Positions 8,263 to 19,538 of a stretch of DNA of 64,000 nt are shown here, piece by piece. Origin of the DNA: Caulobacter sp. BP25 (GTDB taxonomy: Bacteria > Pseudomonadota > Alphaproteobacteria > Caulobacterales > Caulobacteraceae); contig NZ_PEGH01000018.1 of assembly GCF_002737755.1 (NCBI RefSeq), positions 248,001-312,000 of the forward strand, written 5' to 3'. The translations under genes and the position numbers were made by a program. The notes under the pieces were generated by a model. The model did no database searches, was not told the origin of the DNA, and was given only the letters and a program-made list of their open reading frames with translations. Numbering within the stretch: the first letter of the stretch is position 1; each line of letters begins with the position of its first letter.

Positions 8263-9412
8263 GGGGCGAGCTCCTATAGTGATCCAGAATACGGCGCGCG
8301 ATCGTTTCGGACTCGCCGGTGTCAAGGCCGAGGTTCGCGGTCGCCAGATTGTCCGCCATACGGTCTGCGCGGACCTCCAGCCCCTCGATGGCCGGCGCCA
8401 TGGCCGCCAGCGCGCCGTGGGTCAGTGCGAACAGCTCGGCCAGGACCGGCCCCTCCGCCTGCCAACCGCCCAGGTCGCGTTCGTGGGCCTGTGGCAGGGC
8501 GGAAACTAGGGTCGCCGCCAGATGCGGAGCGCGCAGCGCCGCCGACAAGGCTGTCTGGCAGGCCGTGGGATTTCGCTTGTGGGCCATGGCCGATGATCCG
8601 CCGCGTCCGGTCACGCGCGGCTCGAAGGCCTCGGCCACTTCGGCCTGTGCCAGCAGTGAAAGGTCGCGGGCGATCTTGCCGATCGCGCCAACCAGGATCG
8701 CCAAGGCGCTGGCCAGCCCCGCCAGGGCTTCGCGGCGAGCGTGCCAGGGCGCCAGGGCCGGCGCGAGGCCCAGAATCTCCGCTAACCGGTCCGACACCGC
8801 CAGTCCTTGGCCATCCAGGTCCGCGAGCGATCCGGTCGCGCCGCCCAGCTGGATGCGCAAGGCGCGTTCGGCCTCCGCTTCGCTTCGCGCGAGGGCGTCG
8901 TCGATCCCCGCCAGCCACTGAGCCGTCTTCAGGCCGAACGTGATGGGAAGGGCCGGCTGGAGCAGCGTGCGCCCCAGCATTGGCGTGGCCAGATGTGCTT
9001 CGGTCAAGGTCGCCAAGGCTTGGCGGAGACGATGCCCCTCATGTCGGATCAGAGCCATGCCGGCCTTGGCCTGGAGAACCAGGACAGTGTCCGCCAGGTC
9101 CTGGCTGGTCGCGCCCTTGTGCAGTTCCGCCGCGATCGCGGCGTCGGGGATGCGCGCCCGCAGCAGCGCCACCAGCGGAATGGCCAGAGTGCCCGCGTGG
9201 GCCGCAGCCGCAGCCAGGGGCTCGATCTCGGGCGGCTCGGCGCAGGCCGCTTCGATAGCCTTGGCGCTGACGGGGTCCAGAAGGCCAAGATCGGCCCGCG
9301 CTCGCGCCAGGCCCGCCTCGAAGCGCAGGGCCGCGCGCAGCAAGGCCGCGTCGCCGAACGCCTCGAGCATCGCGTCGGTCGAGGCGGCGTGGGCGCGGAT
9401 CAGTGAGGGCAC
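8249..9412 (-). CDS. pcaB: 3-carboxy-cis,cis-muconate cycloisomerase
   Basis: A 387-residue member of the fumarase/argininosuccinate lyase superfamily. The signature loop GRGGSSAMAHKRNPTACQ is present at the expected position, as are the helical segments GATSQDLADT and LQPALPITFGLKTAQW. It converts 3-carboxymuconate to 4-carboxymuconolactone in the protocatechuate ortho pathway. GTG at 9412 is taken as the start because a GGAG site lies 5-8 bases upstream, between it and the pcaG stop; upstream in-frame starts lie inside pcaG. The length is slightly shorter than some homologues (about 400-450). It is located between pcaG and pcaL, as expected for the operon. Confidence 0.92.
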   Translation of the reverse strand: MPSLIRAHAASTDAMLEAFGDAALLRAALRFEAGLARARADLGLLDPVSAKAIEAACAEPPEIEPLAAAAAHAGTLAIPLVALLRARIPDAAIAAELHKGATSQDLADTVLVLQAKAGMALIRHEGHRLRQALATLTEAHLATPMLGRTLLQPALPITFGLKTAQWLAGIDDALARSEAEAERALRIQLGGATGSLADLDGQGLAVSDRLAEILGLAPALAPWHARREALAGLASALAILVGAIGKIARDLSLLAQAEVAEAFEPRVTGRGGSSAMAHKRNPTACQTALSAALRAPHLAATLVSALPQAHERDLGGWQAEGPVLAELFALTHGALAAMAPAIEGLEVRADRMADNLATANLGLDTGESETIARRILDHYRSSPHGLR

Positions 9413-9429
9413 GTCTTGCTCCGGATCTA

Positions 9430-10077
9430 TCAGACGTCGAAGAAGACGGTTTCCCGCTCGCCTTGCAAGACGATGTCGAAGCGCCAAGCTCCATCCTGTT
9501 TCCGCGCCATCAGGGTGCCGCGACGCTCAGGCGGGACGAGCGCCAGGATCGGATCAGACGCATTGGCCGGATCACCCTCGAAATAGACGCGCGTGACGAG
9601 GCGCTTGAGGAGGCCTCGGCCGAAGACCCCGACCGCGATATGCGGAGCGTGGCCTTCGCCGATGGAGCCGGGGAGGACGGTCCGGAAGCGATAGGTCCCG
9701 TCCTCGCCGGTCGAGGCGCGGCCAAAGCCTACGAAGCCGGTGTTACCCTCGGCGTAGTGGCCGGCCGCGTCGGCCTGCCATATCTCGATCATGGCGTCGG
9801 GGATGATCTGGCCTTCGGCGTCGACCACCACGCCTTCGAGTACGATGGTCTCGCCCGCGATCTCGCCCTTGGGGCTAGGGGAGGCCAGCAGATAGTGCTC
9901 GGGCGGCATTAGCTCGGGCCGAGCGCCGATGTCGCTGGTCCCGACCAGGTCAGCGCCGCCCTTCCAGGGCAGGCCGTAGTGGAAGAAGGGGCCAACTGTC
10001 TGCCAGGGGGTCTGGCCGAAGATCGCCGGGTCCTGGCTGTCTTGGCGCGGGGCGGGGCGGGCTTGCTCGGGGGTCAT
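9430..10077 (-). CDS. pcaG: Protocatechuate 3,4-dioxygenase alpha subunit
   Basis: A 215-residue intradiol dioxygenase subunit. The N-terminus has the alpha-subunit pattern TPWQTVGPFFHYGLPWKGG, then a beta-sandwich with VVVDAEGQIIPDAMIEIWQADAAGHY and the C-terminal TRVYFEGDPANASDPIL. Like other alpha subunits it lacks the full set of iron ligands and pairs with PcaH. The complex cleaves protocatechuate between the hydroxyls to 3-carboxymuconate using Fe(III) and O2. The start overlaps the pcaH stop as ATGA; longer in-frame readings extend into pcaH and were rejected. Confidence 0.95.
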   Translation of the reverse strand: MTPEQARPAPRQDSQDPAIFGQTPWQTVGPFFHYGLPWKGGADLVGTSDIGARPELMPPEHYLLASPSPKGEIAGETIVLEGVVVDAEGQIIPDAMIEIWQADAAGHYAEGNTGFVGFGRASTGEDGTYRFRTVLPGSIGEGHAPHIAVGVFGRGLLKRLVTRVYFEGDPANASDPILALVPPERRGTLMARKQDGAWRFDIVLQGERETVFFDV

Positions 10078-10787
10078 TGGCCGTTCTCGAAAGGCGTGGC
10101 GTCTTTGCCCCGCAGGACGATGTCGAACACGTAGCCCAGGGCCCAGTTGGGCTCGGTGGTCTCGATGTCGAAGCGCGAGACCATCCGCTGGCGGTAGGGC
10201 ATGGGCACAGCGTTGGCGATCGGATCGATCTCGATCAACGGATCGTCCGGGAAGTACATCTGGGTCACCAGCCGCGTGGCGAAGGCCGGGCCCAGCAGCG
10301 ACAGGTGGATGTGCGAGGGGCGCCAGGCGTTGTGGTGGTTGCGCCAGGGATAGGCGCCGGGGCGCACCGAGATAAACCGGTAGCGGCCCTCCGCATCGGT
10401 GATCACGCGGCCCGCGCCCGTGAAGTTGGGATCGAGCGGCGCGTCCCACTGGTCCTTCTTGTGGATGTAGCGGCCAGCGGCGTTAGCCTGCCAGACCTCG
10501 ACCACGGTGTGAGGCACAGGACGACCGTCGTCGTCCAAAACCCGGCCCGAGACCACAATCCGCTGGCCCAACGGCTCGCCATTGTGCTGGCTCGTGAGGT
10601 CTGCCATCGACTCGCCCATCAGCCGCGACCAGGCGTTCGCCGGGCCGGTGGTCTCGGTCAGGGTGTGCGGGATCTTGACCAGCGGTTCGCGGGGCGAGCG
10701 CGAGACGGTCGAGCCGTAGTCCGGATAGAGCGAAGGCGGTTGGCCTGCGTCCTCGCGGCGGTAGGAACCAGGCAGGATCAGGCTCAT
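10074..10787 (-). CDS. pcaH: Protocatechuate 3,4-dioxygenase beta subunit
   Basis: A 237-residue catalytic subunit. The four Fe(III) ligands are visible: Tyr107 in AGRYIHKKDQW, Tyr146 in GAYPWRN, and His159 and His161 in RPSHIHLSLLG. An N-terminal PcaH-specific segment (SLYPDYGSTVSRSP) precedes the beta-sandwich. It opens the protocatechuate ring in the ortho manner. A GGAG site lies directly after the pcaF stop and 9 bases separate the genes. It overlaps pcaG by ATGA, giving coupled synthesis of the two subunits. Confidence 0.96.
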   Translation of the reverse strand: MSLILPGSYRREDAGQPPSLYPDYGSTVSRSPREPLVKIPHTLTETTGPANAWSRLMGESMADLTSQHNGEPLGQRIVVSGRVLDDDGRPVPHTVVEVWQANAAGRYIHKKDQWDAPLDPNFTGAGRVITDAEGRYRFISVRPGAYPWRNHHNAWRPSHIHLSLLGPAFATRLVTQMYFPDDPLIEIDPIANAVPMPYRQRMVSRFDIETTEPNWALGYVFDIVLRGKDATPFENGQ

Positions 10788-10796
10788 GAGGGTCTC

Positions 10797-11992
<1,196 letters not shown>

Positions 11993-11996
<4 letters not shown>

Positions 11997-12651
11997 GCGA
12001 AAGCTCCCGCGTCGAAATCGGCCTCGGTCTTGGCCTTGATCTCGTCGAGGGTGACCCCGGGAGCGAGCTCGATCAACGTCAGGCCCTTCTCCCCTTGGCG
12101 CCTTTCCGATCCAACTCGAAGACGCACAGATCGGTGATGACCATGTCGACGCAGGCCGCGCCGGTTAGGGGCAGGGCGCAGCGCTTGAGGACCTTGCTCT
12201 GACCGGCCTTGTTGGCGTGGTCCATGACGACGATGACGCGCTTGACGCCGGCGACCAGGTCCATGGCGCCGCCCATGCCCTTCACCATCTTGCCGGGGAT
12301 CGTCCAGTTGGCGATGTCGCCGTTCTGGGCCACCTCCATCGCGCCCAGCACCGTCAGGTCGATGTGGCCGCCGCGGATCATGGCGAAGCTCTGGGCGCTG
12401 TCGAAGAAGCTGGAGGTCGGCAGCTTGGTGATTGTCTGCTTGCCGGCGTTGATCAGGTCCGGGTCGGCCTCGCCCTCGTAGGGGAAGGGGCCCATGCCCA
12501 GCATGCCGTTCTCGCTCTGTAGCGTGACGTGGACGCCTTCTGGAATGTGGTTGGCGACCAGGGTCGGGATGCCGATGCCGAGGTTGACGTAAAAGCCGTC
12601 CTTCAGCTCGCGGGCGGCGCGAGCCGCCATCTCGTCACGGGTCCAGGCCAT
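11993..12651 (-). CDS. pcaJ: 3-oxoadipate CoA-transferase subunit B, frameshifted near the C-terminus
   Basis: The uninterrupted frame gives 190 residues with the beta-subunit SENG signature ([14 protein letters not shown]) and the catalytic Glu in it. It then stops early after [10 protein letters not shown]. Adding one G to the run at 12091-12094 restores [20 protein letters not shown] and a stop at 11993 that overlaps the pcaF start as ATGA. The total of 659 bases is one short of whole codons. The restored length, about 219 residues, is normal for PcaJ. With PcaI it transfers CoA from succinyl-CoA to 3-oxoadipate. The lost tail is short and the pathway is otherwise intact, so a sequencing error is plausible. 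Confidence 0.9.
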
Positions 12652-13361
12652 TACGCTTGCTCCTTCGGACGCGTGGTCAGCTTCTCGATGCGCTTTTCGT
12701 TGATCGTGCTCAGAATGATGCGGTCGACATAGATGCCGGGCGTATGGATCGCGTTGGCGTCCAGTTCGCCGGCCTCGACGATCTCCTCGACCTCGACGAT
12801 CGTGACCTTGCCTGCGGTGGCCATGACGGGATTGAAGTTGCGGGCCGTCATCCGGAACATCAGGTTGCCTTCTGGATCCGCCTTCCAGGCCTTGATGATG
12901 GCGAGGTCGGCGCGCAACCAGGTTTCGCGCACGTACGGCTCACCCTCGAAGGTTTCGACCGGCTTGCCCTCAGCCACGACCGTGCCCACGCCGGTCTTTG
13001 TGTAGAAAGCCGGGATGCCCGCGCCGCCGGCCCGAATGCGCTCGGCCAGGGTGCCCTGCGGGTTCAGCTCAAGCTCCAGCTCGCCCGAGAGGTAGAGCTG
13101 CTCAAACAACTTGTTCTCGCCGACATAGGACGAGATCATCTTCCGGATCTGGCCGTTGTTGAGCAGCATCCACAGGCCAAAGCCGTCGGCGCCGCAGTTG
13201 TTGCTGATCACGGTCAGGTCCTTGACCCCCGTGTCTTTGAGCGCAGGGATTAGGGTCTCGGGATTGCCCGACAGGCCAAAGCCTCCGGACATCAGGGTCA
13301 TGCCGTCGAAGGCAACGCCCTCCAGCGCCGCCGCGGCGCTTTCGTAGATCTTGCTTTTCAT
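12651..13361 (-). CDS. pcaI: 3-oxoadipate CoA-transferase subunit A
   Basis: A 236-residue alpha subunit of a family I CoA-transferase. It has the glycine-rich [18 protein letters not shown], the [10 protein letters not shown] segment and [15 protein letters not shown], all typical of PcaI/ScoA. It forms the heteromer with PcaJ. The stop shares its last base with the pcaJ start codon, so the two subunits are translationally coupled. An 18-base gap with a GGAG site separates it from pobA upstream. Confidence 0.94.
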   Translation of the reverse strand: MKSKIYESAAAALEGVAFDGMTLMSGGFGLSGNPETLIPALKDTGVKDLTVISNNCGADGFGLWMLLNNGQIRKMISSYVGENKLFEQLYLSGELELELNPQGTLAERIRAGGAGIPAFYTKTGVGTVVAEGKPVETFEGEPYVRETWLRADLAIIKAWKADPEGNLMFRMTARNFNPVMATAGKVTIVEVEEIVEAGELDANAIHTPGIYVDRIILSTINEKRIEKLTTRPKEQA

Positions 13362-13379
13362 GGTGAGCTCCGGGGCCTT

Positions 13380-14597
<1,218 letters not shown>

Positions 14598-14643
14598 TCA
14601 AACTGTGTGTTCTCGCCGATCTTGGGGATGGACAGAGCGCCAC

Positions 14644-14658
14644 AAAAGTTGGACTTTT
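14644..14658. promoter_or_regulatory. Palindromic site between pobA and the divergent AraC gene
   Basis: AAAAGT-TGG-ACTTTT is a perfect 6-3-6 inverted repeat inside the 137-bp divergent promoter region, about 90 bp upstream of pobA and 35 bp upstream of the regulator start. It is the clearest symmetric element here and a candidate operator for the regulator; AraC proteins often use direct repeats, so this is tentative. Confidence 0.4.
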
Positions 14659-14692
14659 CTAAATCGCCTCTTCACGAGCTTGTGGTGTCGCC

Positions 14693-15577
14693 TTGGGGCA
14701 ATCTTCTAATATTCCTAGCTTTTTTCTTTTCGGCGAGCCGCTCCGGACCGTCGAAGGGAAGTTCCTGCATTTGGAAGACTTGGACGATCGTTCGCGCCCG
14801 AACGACTGGAACATTCGCCCGCACGCCCATGCGGACCTCAATCACGTCTTTCTGATCTCTGAAGGCGCGGGCGTCATAAGGGCCGAGGGGGAGACGATCG
14901 CCTTTGCCGCGCCGTGTCTGTTGCTGATCCCCGCTGGCGTGGTCCATGGCTTCGTCTACGAGCCGGACAGCGCTGGTTCGGTGCTGACCATCGCCGATAG
15001 CTATTTGCGCGAGCTGGTCGCTCGCGAACCAGGGTTTGCGGGCTTGTTCCGCGCCGCCCGCCAACTGCCGCTGCCGCGTGACTCCAGGGTGTCCGAGGTG
15101 CTGGCGCGGCTCGGGCGAGAGCTGGTCTGGACCGCGCCGGGGCGCGGCGCCGCCGTGGAGGGGCAGCTATTGACCTTGCTGGTCGAAGCCCTGCGTCTGC
15201 TGGTTCAGGCTCATTCCACCGGTCCGGCGGTGCAAGGCGCCCAGGCCCGCCTCGTGGCGCGTTATCGCGAGCTGGTCGAGGCCCACTTCCGGGAGGGGCG
15301 CTCTCTGGAGTTCTATGCCGGGCGGTTGGGCTGCACTGTCTCGCGCCTACGCACAGCGTGCTTGAAAACGGCTGGCGTTGCGCCGCTGCGGTTGGTGCAC
15401 GATCGCTTGTTGCTAGAGGCCAAGCGAGCCTTGATCTACTCAAACATGACCGTGGCCGAGGTCGCCTATCAGCTGGGTTTCGAGGACCCGGCCTATTTCT
15501 CGCGGTTTTTCAGCAAGGCCGAAGGCTGCTCACCGCGCCAGTATCGCACCGAACGGGCCTTCGACGAAACCGCATAG
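14693..15577 (+). CDS. pobR: AraC-family regulator, likely PobR
   Basis: A 294-residue protein with an N-terminal cupin-type effector domain (residues about 20-110; HAHADLNHVFLISEGAGVI) and a C-terminal pair of AraC helix-turn-helix motifs (residues about 190-290), the second reading TVAEVAYQLGFEDPAYFSRFF. It is divergent from pobA, the usual arrangement for a 4-hydroxybenzoate-responsive activator. The start is a TTG; no ATG or GTG lies in frame between an upstream stop at 14660 and this codon, and no strong ribosome site is seen, so the exact start is uncertain. Function as the PobA activator is inferred from family and position. Confidence 0.85.
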   Translation: MGQSSNIPSFFLFGEPLRTVEGKFLHLEDLDDRSRPNDWNIRPHAHADLNHVFLISEGAGVIRAEGETIAFAAPCLLLIPAGVVHGFVYEPDSAGSVLTIADSYLRELVAREPGFAGLFRAARQLPLPRDSRVSEVLARLGRELVWTAPGRGAAVEGQLLTLLVEALRLLVQAHSTGPAVQGAQARLVARYRELVEAHFREGRSLEFYAGRLGCTVSRLRTACLKTAGVAPLRLVHDRLLLEAKRALIYSNMTVAEVAYQLGFEDPAYFSRFFSKAEGCSPRQYRTERAFDETA

Positions 15578-15628
15578 GAGAACGATGAGTTGGGTCGTTG
15601 AGGAGGGGCTTGCGCATATTGTTCGCTA

Positions 15629-15656
15629 AGCATACAAATCGCCTGGCGTACAAATG
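15629..15656 (+). promoter_or_regulatory. Candidate MarR operator upstream of the ferulate operon
   Basis: AGCATACAAATCG (15629-15641) is repeated exactly at 29991-30003, in front of the MarR-family gene. A second similar half, GCGTACAAAT, follows at 15646-15655. The motif lies 45-70 bp upstream of the vdh start and could overlap a -10 element paired with TTGCGC at 15610-15615. The exact 13-base match at two promoters suggests one regulator for both. Confidence 0.5.
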
Positions 15657-15698
15657 ATCGCTCCAACAGCGGCGCGCCAGCGCAAGGGAAGGAACACC

Positions 15699-17111
15699 AT
15701 GAGCTCGACCCAGGCCGTCTTTGATCGCCGCGATCCTGTTACGGGCGAGGTGGCGACCACCGCGATCGCTATGAGCCCGGACCAAGCCCGCGCCGCTGCG
15801 GAAGCAGCCCAGGCGGCCTTGCCGGCATGGAGCGGGCTGGGGCCGAACGCCCGTCGAGCCCTTATGTCGAAGGCCGCCGAGGCGCTGGAGGCGCGAGCTG
15901 ACGCTTTCGTCGCGGCGATGATGGGCGAGATCGGCGCGACCGAGGGGTGGGCCCGGTTCAACCTGATGCTAGCCGCCTCGATGGTTCGCGAGGCCGCCGC
16001 CCTGACCACTCAGGTGAGTGGCGAGGTCATCCCTTCTGACAAGCCTGGTTGCCTGGCCATGGCCGTGCGCGAGCCGGTCGGCGTGATCCTGGGCATTGCG
16101 CCTTGGAACGCGCCGATCATCTTGGGCGTCCGGGCGGTCGCCACGCCTTTGGCCTGCGGCAACACCGTGGTGTTGAAGGCCTCCGAGAGCTGCCCGCGCA
16201 CCCATGAACTGATCGCCGAAGCCTTTGCCGCTGCGGGCCTGCCGGCGGGCGCGCTGTCGATCGTCACCAACGCGCCGGCCGACGCGGCCGAGGTGGTGGG
16301 AGCGCTGATCGACCATCCGGCCGTGCGGCGGATCAACTTCACCGGCTCGACCGCCGTGGGCAAGATCATCGCCAAGCGCGCGGCCGAGCACCTCAAGCCG
16401 GTGTTGCTGGAACTGGGGGGCAAGGCGCCGCTGATCGTGCTGGACGACGCCGATCTCGATGAGGCCGTGAAGGCCGCCGCCTTCGGCGCCTTCATGAACC
16501 AGGGTCAGATCTGCATGTCGACCGAGCGGATCATCGTCGTCGACGCCGTGGCCGACGCCTTTGTCGAAAAGTTCAGCGCCAAGGCCGCCAGCCTCGCGGT
16601 CGGCGATCCGCGCGAGGGCAAGACGCCGCTGGGCGCCGTTGTCGACCTGAAGACCGTCGCGCATGTCCAGGCCTTGGTGGCTGAGGCCGTGGAGGCTGGC
16701 GCCGTTCGAGTCTCTGGCGGGGACGCCGAGGGCGTTCTGATGCCGGCCACCGTCGTCGATAAGGTCACGCCCGCCATGCGTCTCTTCCGCGAGGAGAGCT
16801 TTGGGCCGGTCGTTGGCGTCATCCGGGCCCGCGACGAGGACCACGCCGTCGCCCTGGCAAACGACACCGAGTACGGCCTGTCGGCGTCTGTTTTCACCCG
16901 CGACATCGCCCGGGGCCTGAAGGTCGCGCGACGTATCCAGTCAGGCATCTGCCACATCAACGGCCCCACCGTGCACGACGAGGCTCAGATGCCGTTCGGC
17001 GGCGTCAAGGCCTCGGGCTACGGCCGTTTCGGCGGCAAGGCCGGGATCGACGCCTTCACCGAGTTGCGCTGGATCACCGTCGAGACCCAGCCCGGCCATT
17101 TCCCGATCTGA
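15699..17111 (+). CDS. vdh: Vanillin-type aromatic aldehyde dehydrogenase
   Basis: A 470-residue NAD(P)-dependent aldehyde dehydrogenase. Visible motifs are PWNAPIILGVRAVATPLACGN, the LELGGKAPLIVLDDAD loop with the catalytic Glu, the nucleophile Cys in NQGQICMSTERI, and EESFGPVVGV. These features match vanillin/salicylaldehyde dehydrogenases. The start at 15699 follows an AAGGGAAGGA ribosome site; an earlier in-frame start at 15654 was rejected. In this operon it would oxidise vanillin (or 4-hydroxybenzaldehyde) released by the next gene's product to vanillate (or 4-hydroxybenzoate), which feed VanAB and PobA respectively. Confidence 0.9.
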   Translation: MSSTQAVFDRRDPVTGEVATTAIAMSPDQARAAAEAAQAALPAWSGLGPNARRALMSKAAEALEARADAFVAAMMGEIGATEGWARFNLMLAASMVREAAALTTQVSGEVIPSDKPGCLAMAVREPVGVILGIAPWNAPIILGVRAVATPLACGNTVVLKASESCPRTHELIAEAFAAAGLPAGALSIVTNAPADAAEVVGALIDHPAVRRINFTGSTAVGKIIAKRAAEHLKPVLLELGGKAPLIVLDDADLDEAVKAAAFGAFMNQGQICMSTERIIVVDAVADAFVEKFSAKAASLAVGDPREGKTPLGAVVDLKTVAHVQALVAEAVEAGAVRVSGGDAEGVLMPATVVDKVTPAMRLFREESFGPVVGVIRARDEDHAVALANDTEYGLSASVFTRDIARGLKVARRIQSGICHINGPTVHDEAQMPFGGVKASGYGRFGGKAGIDAFTELRWITVETQPGHFPI

Positions 17112-17164
17112 CGCCCGATCGCCTTGCGCTGATCGCGTCCCGCCCAGACCCACAAGGATTACCC

Positions 17165-17992
17165 ATGACCACGACTAACGACACCGCGACCTTCACGGTC
17201 GAGAACCGCATCGCCTGGGTGAAGTTCAACCGCCCCGAAAAGCGCAACTGCATGAGCCCGACCCTGAACCGTCGGATGATGGAGATCCTGGACGAGCTGG
17301 AGTTCCGTGATGATGTCGGCGTCCTGGTTCTGACCGGCGAAGGGACGGCCTGGTCGGCGGGCATGGACCTGAAGGAGTATTTCAGGGAGACGGAAGCCCT
17401 GGGCCTGGGCGCGACCCGAAAGGCCCAGCGGGAATCCTACGGCTGGTGGCGACGTCTGCGTTGGTATCAGAAGCCGACCATCGCCATGGTGAACGGCTGG
17501 TGCTTTGGCGGCGGCTATGGCCCGCTCTATTCGTGCGACCTGGCCATCGCCGCCGACGAGGCCCAGTTCGCTCTGTCCGAGATCAACTGGGGAATCCTGC
17601 CCGGCGGCGGCGCCACCAAGGTGGTGGTCGATCTGATCCCCATGCGCGACGCGATGTACCATGCGATGACGGGCGAACTGATCGACGGCCAAAAGGCGGC
17701 CGCCTGGCGCCTGGTCAACGAGAGCGTTCCGTTGGAGCGCCTCGAGGCCCGCGTGAGGGAGCTGGCCGAGGTGCTGCTGAAGAAGAACTCCGTGGCCTTG
17801 AAGGCGACCAAGGACGCGGTCCGCAGGGTCAAGGAGATGACCTACGACAGCGCCGAGGACTATCTGGTCCGGGCCCAGGAAGCGGCGAACTTCCACGACA
17901 ACACCGGGCGCAAGGAAGGCATCAAGCAGTTCATCGACGACAAGACCTACAAGCCCGGATTGGGCGCCTACGATCTGGCCAAGCAGAACTGA
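17165..17992 (+). CDS. ech: p-Hydroxycinnamoyl-CoA hydratase/lyase
   Basis: A 275-residue crotonase-family enzyme very similar to feruloyl-CoA hydratase/lyase. It has the N-terminal VENRIAWVKFNRPEKRNCMS, an oxyanion-hole segment WSAGMDLKEYF, the region NGWCFGGGYGPLYSCDLAIA and the catalytic Glu in SEINWGILPGGG. It hydrates feruloyl-, caffeoyl- or coumaroyl-CoA and splits the adduct into the benzaldehyde and acetyl-CoA. It lies between vdh and the CoA ligase gene, the usual ferulate operon content. The start has an AAGGA site. Confidence 0.93.
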   Translation: MTTTNDTATFTVENRIAWVKFNRPEKRNCMSPTLNRRMMEILDELEFRDDVGVLVLTGEGTAWSAGMDLKEYFRETEALGLGATRKAQRESYGWWRRLRWYQKPTIAMVNGWCFGGGYGPLYSCDLAIAADEAQFALSEINWGILPGGGATKVVVDLIPMRDAMYHAMTGELIDGQKAAAWRLVNESVPLERLEARVRELAEVLLKKNSVALKATKDAVRRVKEMTYDSAEDYLVRAQEAANFHDNTGRKEGIKQFIDDKTYKPGLGAYDLAKQN

Positions 17993-18031
17993 GACGAGGG
18001 TGGGAGGAAACGACGAGGGGAGGAGGACCAG

Positions 18032-19537
18032 ATGACGCCGACGGACCATGTCGCCATTCAGGCGCGCCTCCAGCCCGATCGGCTGGCGGCCGTGGATCTG
18101 GCCACAGATCGTCGTTGGACCTACGCCCAGCTCGACGCCGCGATCGCACGCGCCGCTGCGGTGCTGCGGCGGCGAGGGGTGGGGGAGGGCGACCGTTTGG
18201 CGACCCTGGCGCGCAATCGGGTGCTCCTGGCCATCTTGCATCTGGCTTGCGCTCGGCTTGGGGCCATATTCGTTCCGCTGAACTGGCGGCTCAGCAGCGC
18301 CGAGATCGCCACCTTGATCGAGGACGCCGAGCCCGTTCTGATCGTCGGCGACGCCCAACTCGCCGCCCACGGCCTCAACGGGATCGACCTAGACGTTCTG
18401 CAGGCCGAGATCGACGACGCCGAGCCGGAGGCGACCGGCCCCGCTGATCGCGAACGCCCCTCGCTGATCCTCTACACCTCGGGCACGTCGGGTCGACCCA
18501 AAGGCGCTCTCCTCTCCGAGCGCAACCTCGATCAGACGGCGGTCAACTTTGGACGCCTGGGCAAGGTCACGCACCAGAGCGTCTTTCTGGTCGATGCGCC
18601 GATGTTCCACATCATCGGCCTGATCACCTCCATCCGGCCGCCCCTCATGCACGGCGGGACCGTGCTGGTGTCCGACGGCTTCGAGCCCGTTCGAACGCTG
18701 AGCCGGCTGGGCGATCCGGCGTTGGGCGTCACCCACTATTTTTGCGTGCCCCAGATGGCCGCGATGCTGCGCCGCGCGCCCAACTTCGCCCCCTCGGCTC
18801 TGCGTCGATTGACGGCGGTCTTCACCGGCGGCGCGCCGCACCCCGCCGCCGATATCCGCGCGTGGCTGGCCGACGGCCTGCCGATCGTCGATGGCTACGG
18901 CATGAGCGAGGCCGGCACTGTGTTCGGCATGCCCCCCGACCTGGCGTTGATCGACGCGCGCGCCGGCTCGGCCGGACTGGCCATGCCGTCCGTGGCCACC
19001 CGGATCGTCGATGACCAAGACGCCGACTGTCCTCCCGACGTCGCCGGCGAACTGCTGTTGAAAGGCGACAATGTCTTCCAGGGCTATTGGCGCCGACCTG
19101 AGGAGACCGCACGGGCCTTCACGCCCGATGGCTGGTTTCGCACCGGCGACATCGCCCGCGCGGACGCCGAGGGGTATCATTGGCTGGTCGATCGCAAGAA
19201 GGACATGTTCATCTCGGGGGGAGAGAACGTCTATCCGGCCGAAATTGAGGCGGCCTTGGCGGACCATGCGGCGATCGTCGAATGCGCCGTGGTCGGCATG
19301 CCCGACCCTCGCTGGGGCGAAATCGGTCACCTCGTCGTCACCTGCCGCGAAGGCGTGGCGCTGAATCTGGCCGCGATCCTGGACCATCTGGAAGAACGGC
19401 TCGCGCGTTATAAGCTGCCCAAGGCGCTGACCTTGGTGGCGGCCCTGCCGCGTACGGCCTCGGGCAAGATCCAGAAGGCGATCCTGCGCGAGCAGTTGCT
19501 CGCGGCGGGAACGACCGGCCAGCCTGACGGAGGGTGA
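18032..19537 (+). CDS. fcs: Hydroxycinnamate (feruloyl-type) CoA ligase
   Basis: A 501-residue AMP-forming acyl-CoA synthetase. The P-loop-like core LILYTSGTSGRPKGALLS, the DGYGMSEAGT motif, the hinge WFRTGDIARADAEGYHWLVDRKKDMFISGGENVYPAEIE and the C-terminal lysine in PRTASGKIQKAIL are all present. In sequence with ech and vdh it should activate ferulate, p-coumarate or caffeate to the CoA thioester. It is followed after one base by an AraC regulator. GGGAGGAGGA lies just upstream of the ATG. Substrate range among hydroxycinnamates cannot be read from the sequence. Confidence 0.9.
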   Translation: MTPTDHVAIQARLQPDRLAAVDLATDRRWTYAQLDAAIARAAAVLRRRGVGEGDRLATLARNRVLLAILHLACARLGAIFVPLNWRLSSAEIATLIEDAEPVLIVGDAQLAAHGLNGIDLDVLQAEIDDAEPEATGPADRERPSLILYTSGTSGRPKGALLSERNLDQTAVNFGRLGKVTHQSVFLVDAPMFHIIGLITSIRPPLMHGGTVLVSDGFEPVRTLSRLGDPALGVTHYFCVPQMAAMLRRAPNFAPSALRRLTAVFTGGAPHPAADIRAWLADGLPIVDGYGMSEAGTVFGMPPDLALIDARAGSAGLAMPSVATRIVDDQDADCPPDVAGELLLKGDNVFQGYWRRPEETARAFTPDGWFRTGDIARADAEGYHWLVDRKKDMFISGGENVYPAEIEAALADHAAIVECAVVGMPDPRWGEIGHLVVTCREGVALNLAAILDHLEERLARYKLPKALTLVAALPRTASGKIQKAILREQLLAAGTTGQPDGG

Positions 19538-19538
19538 A

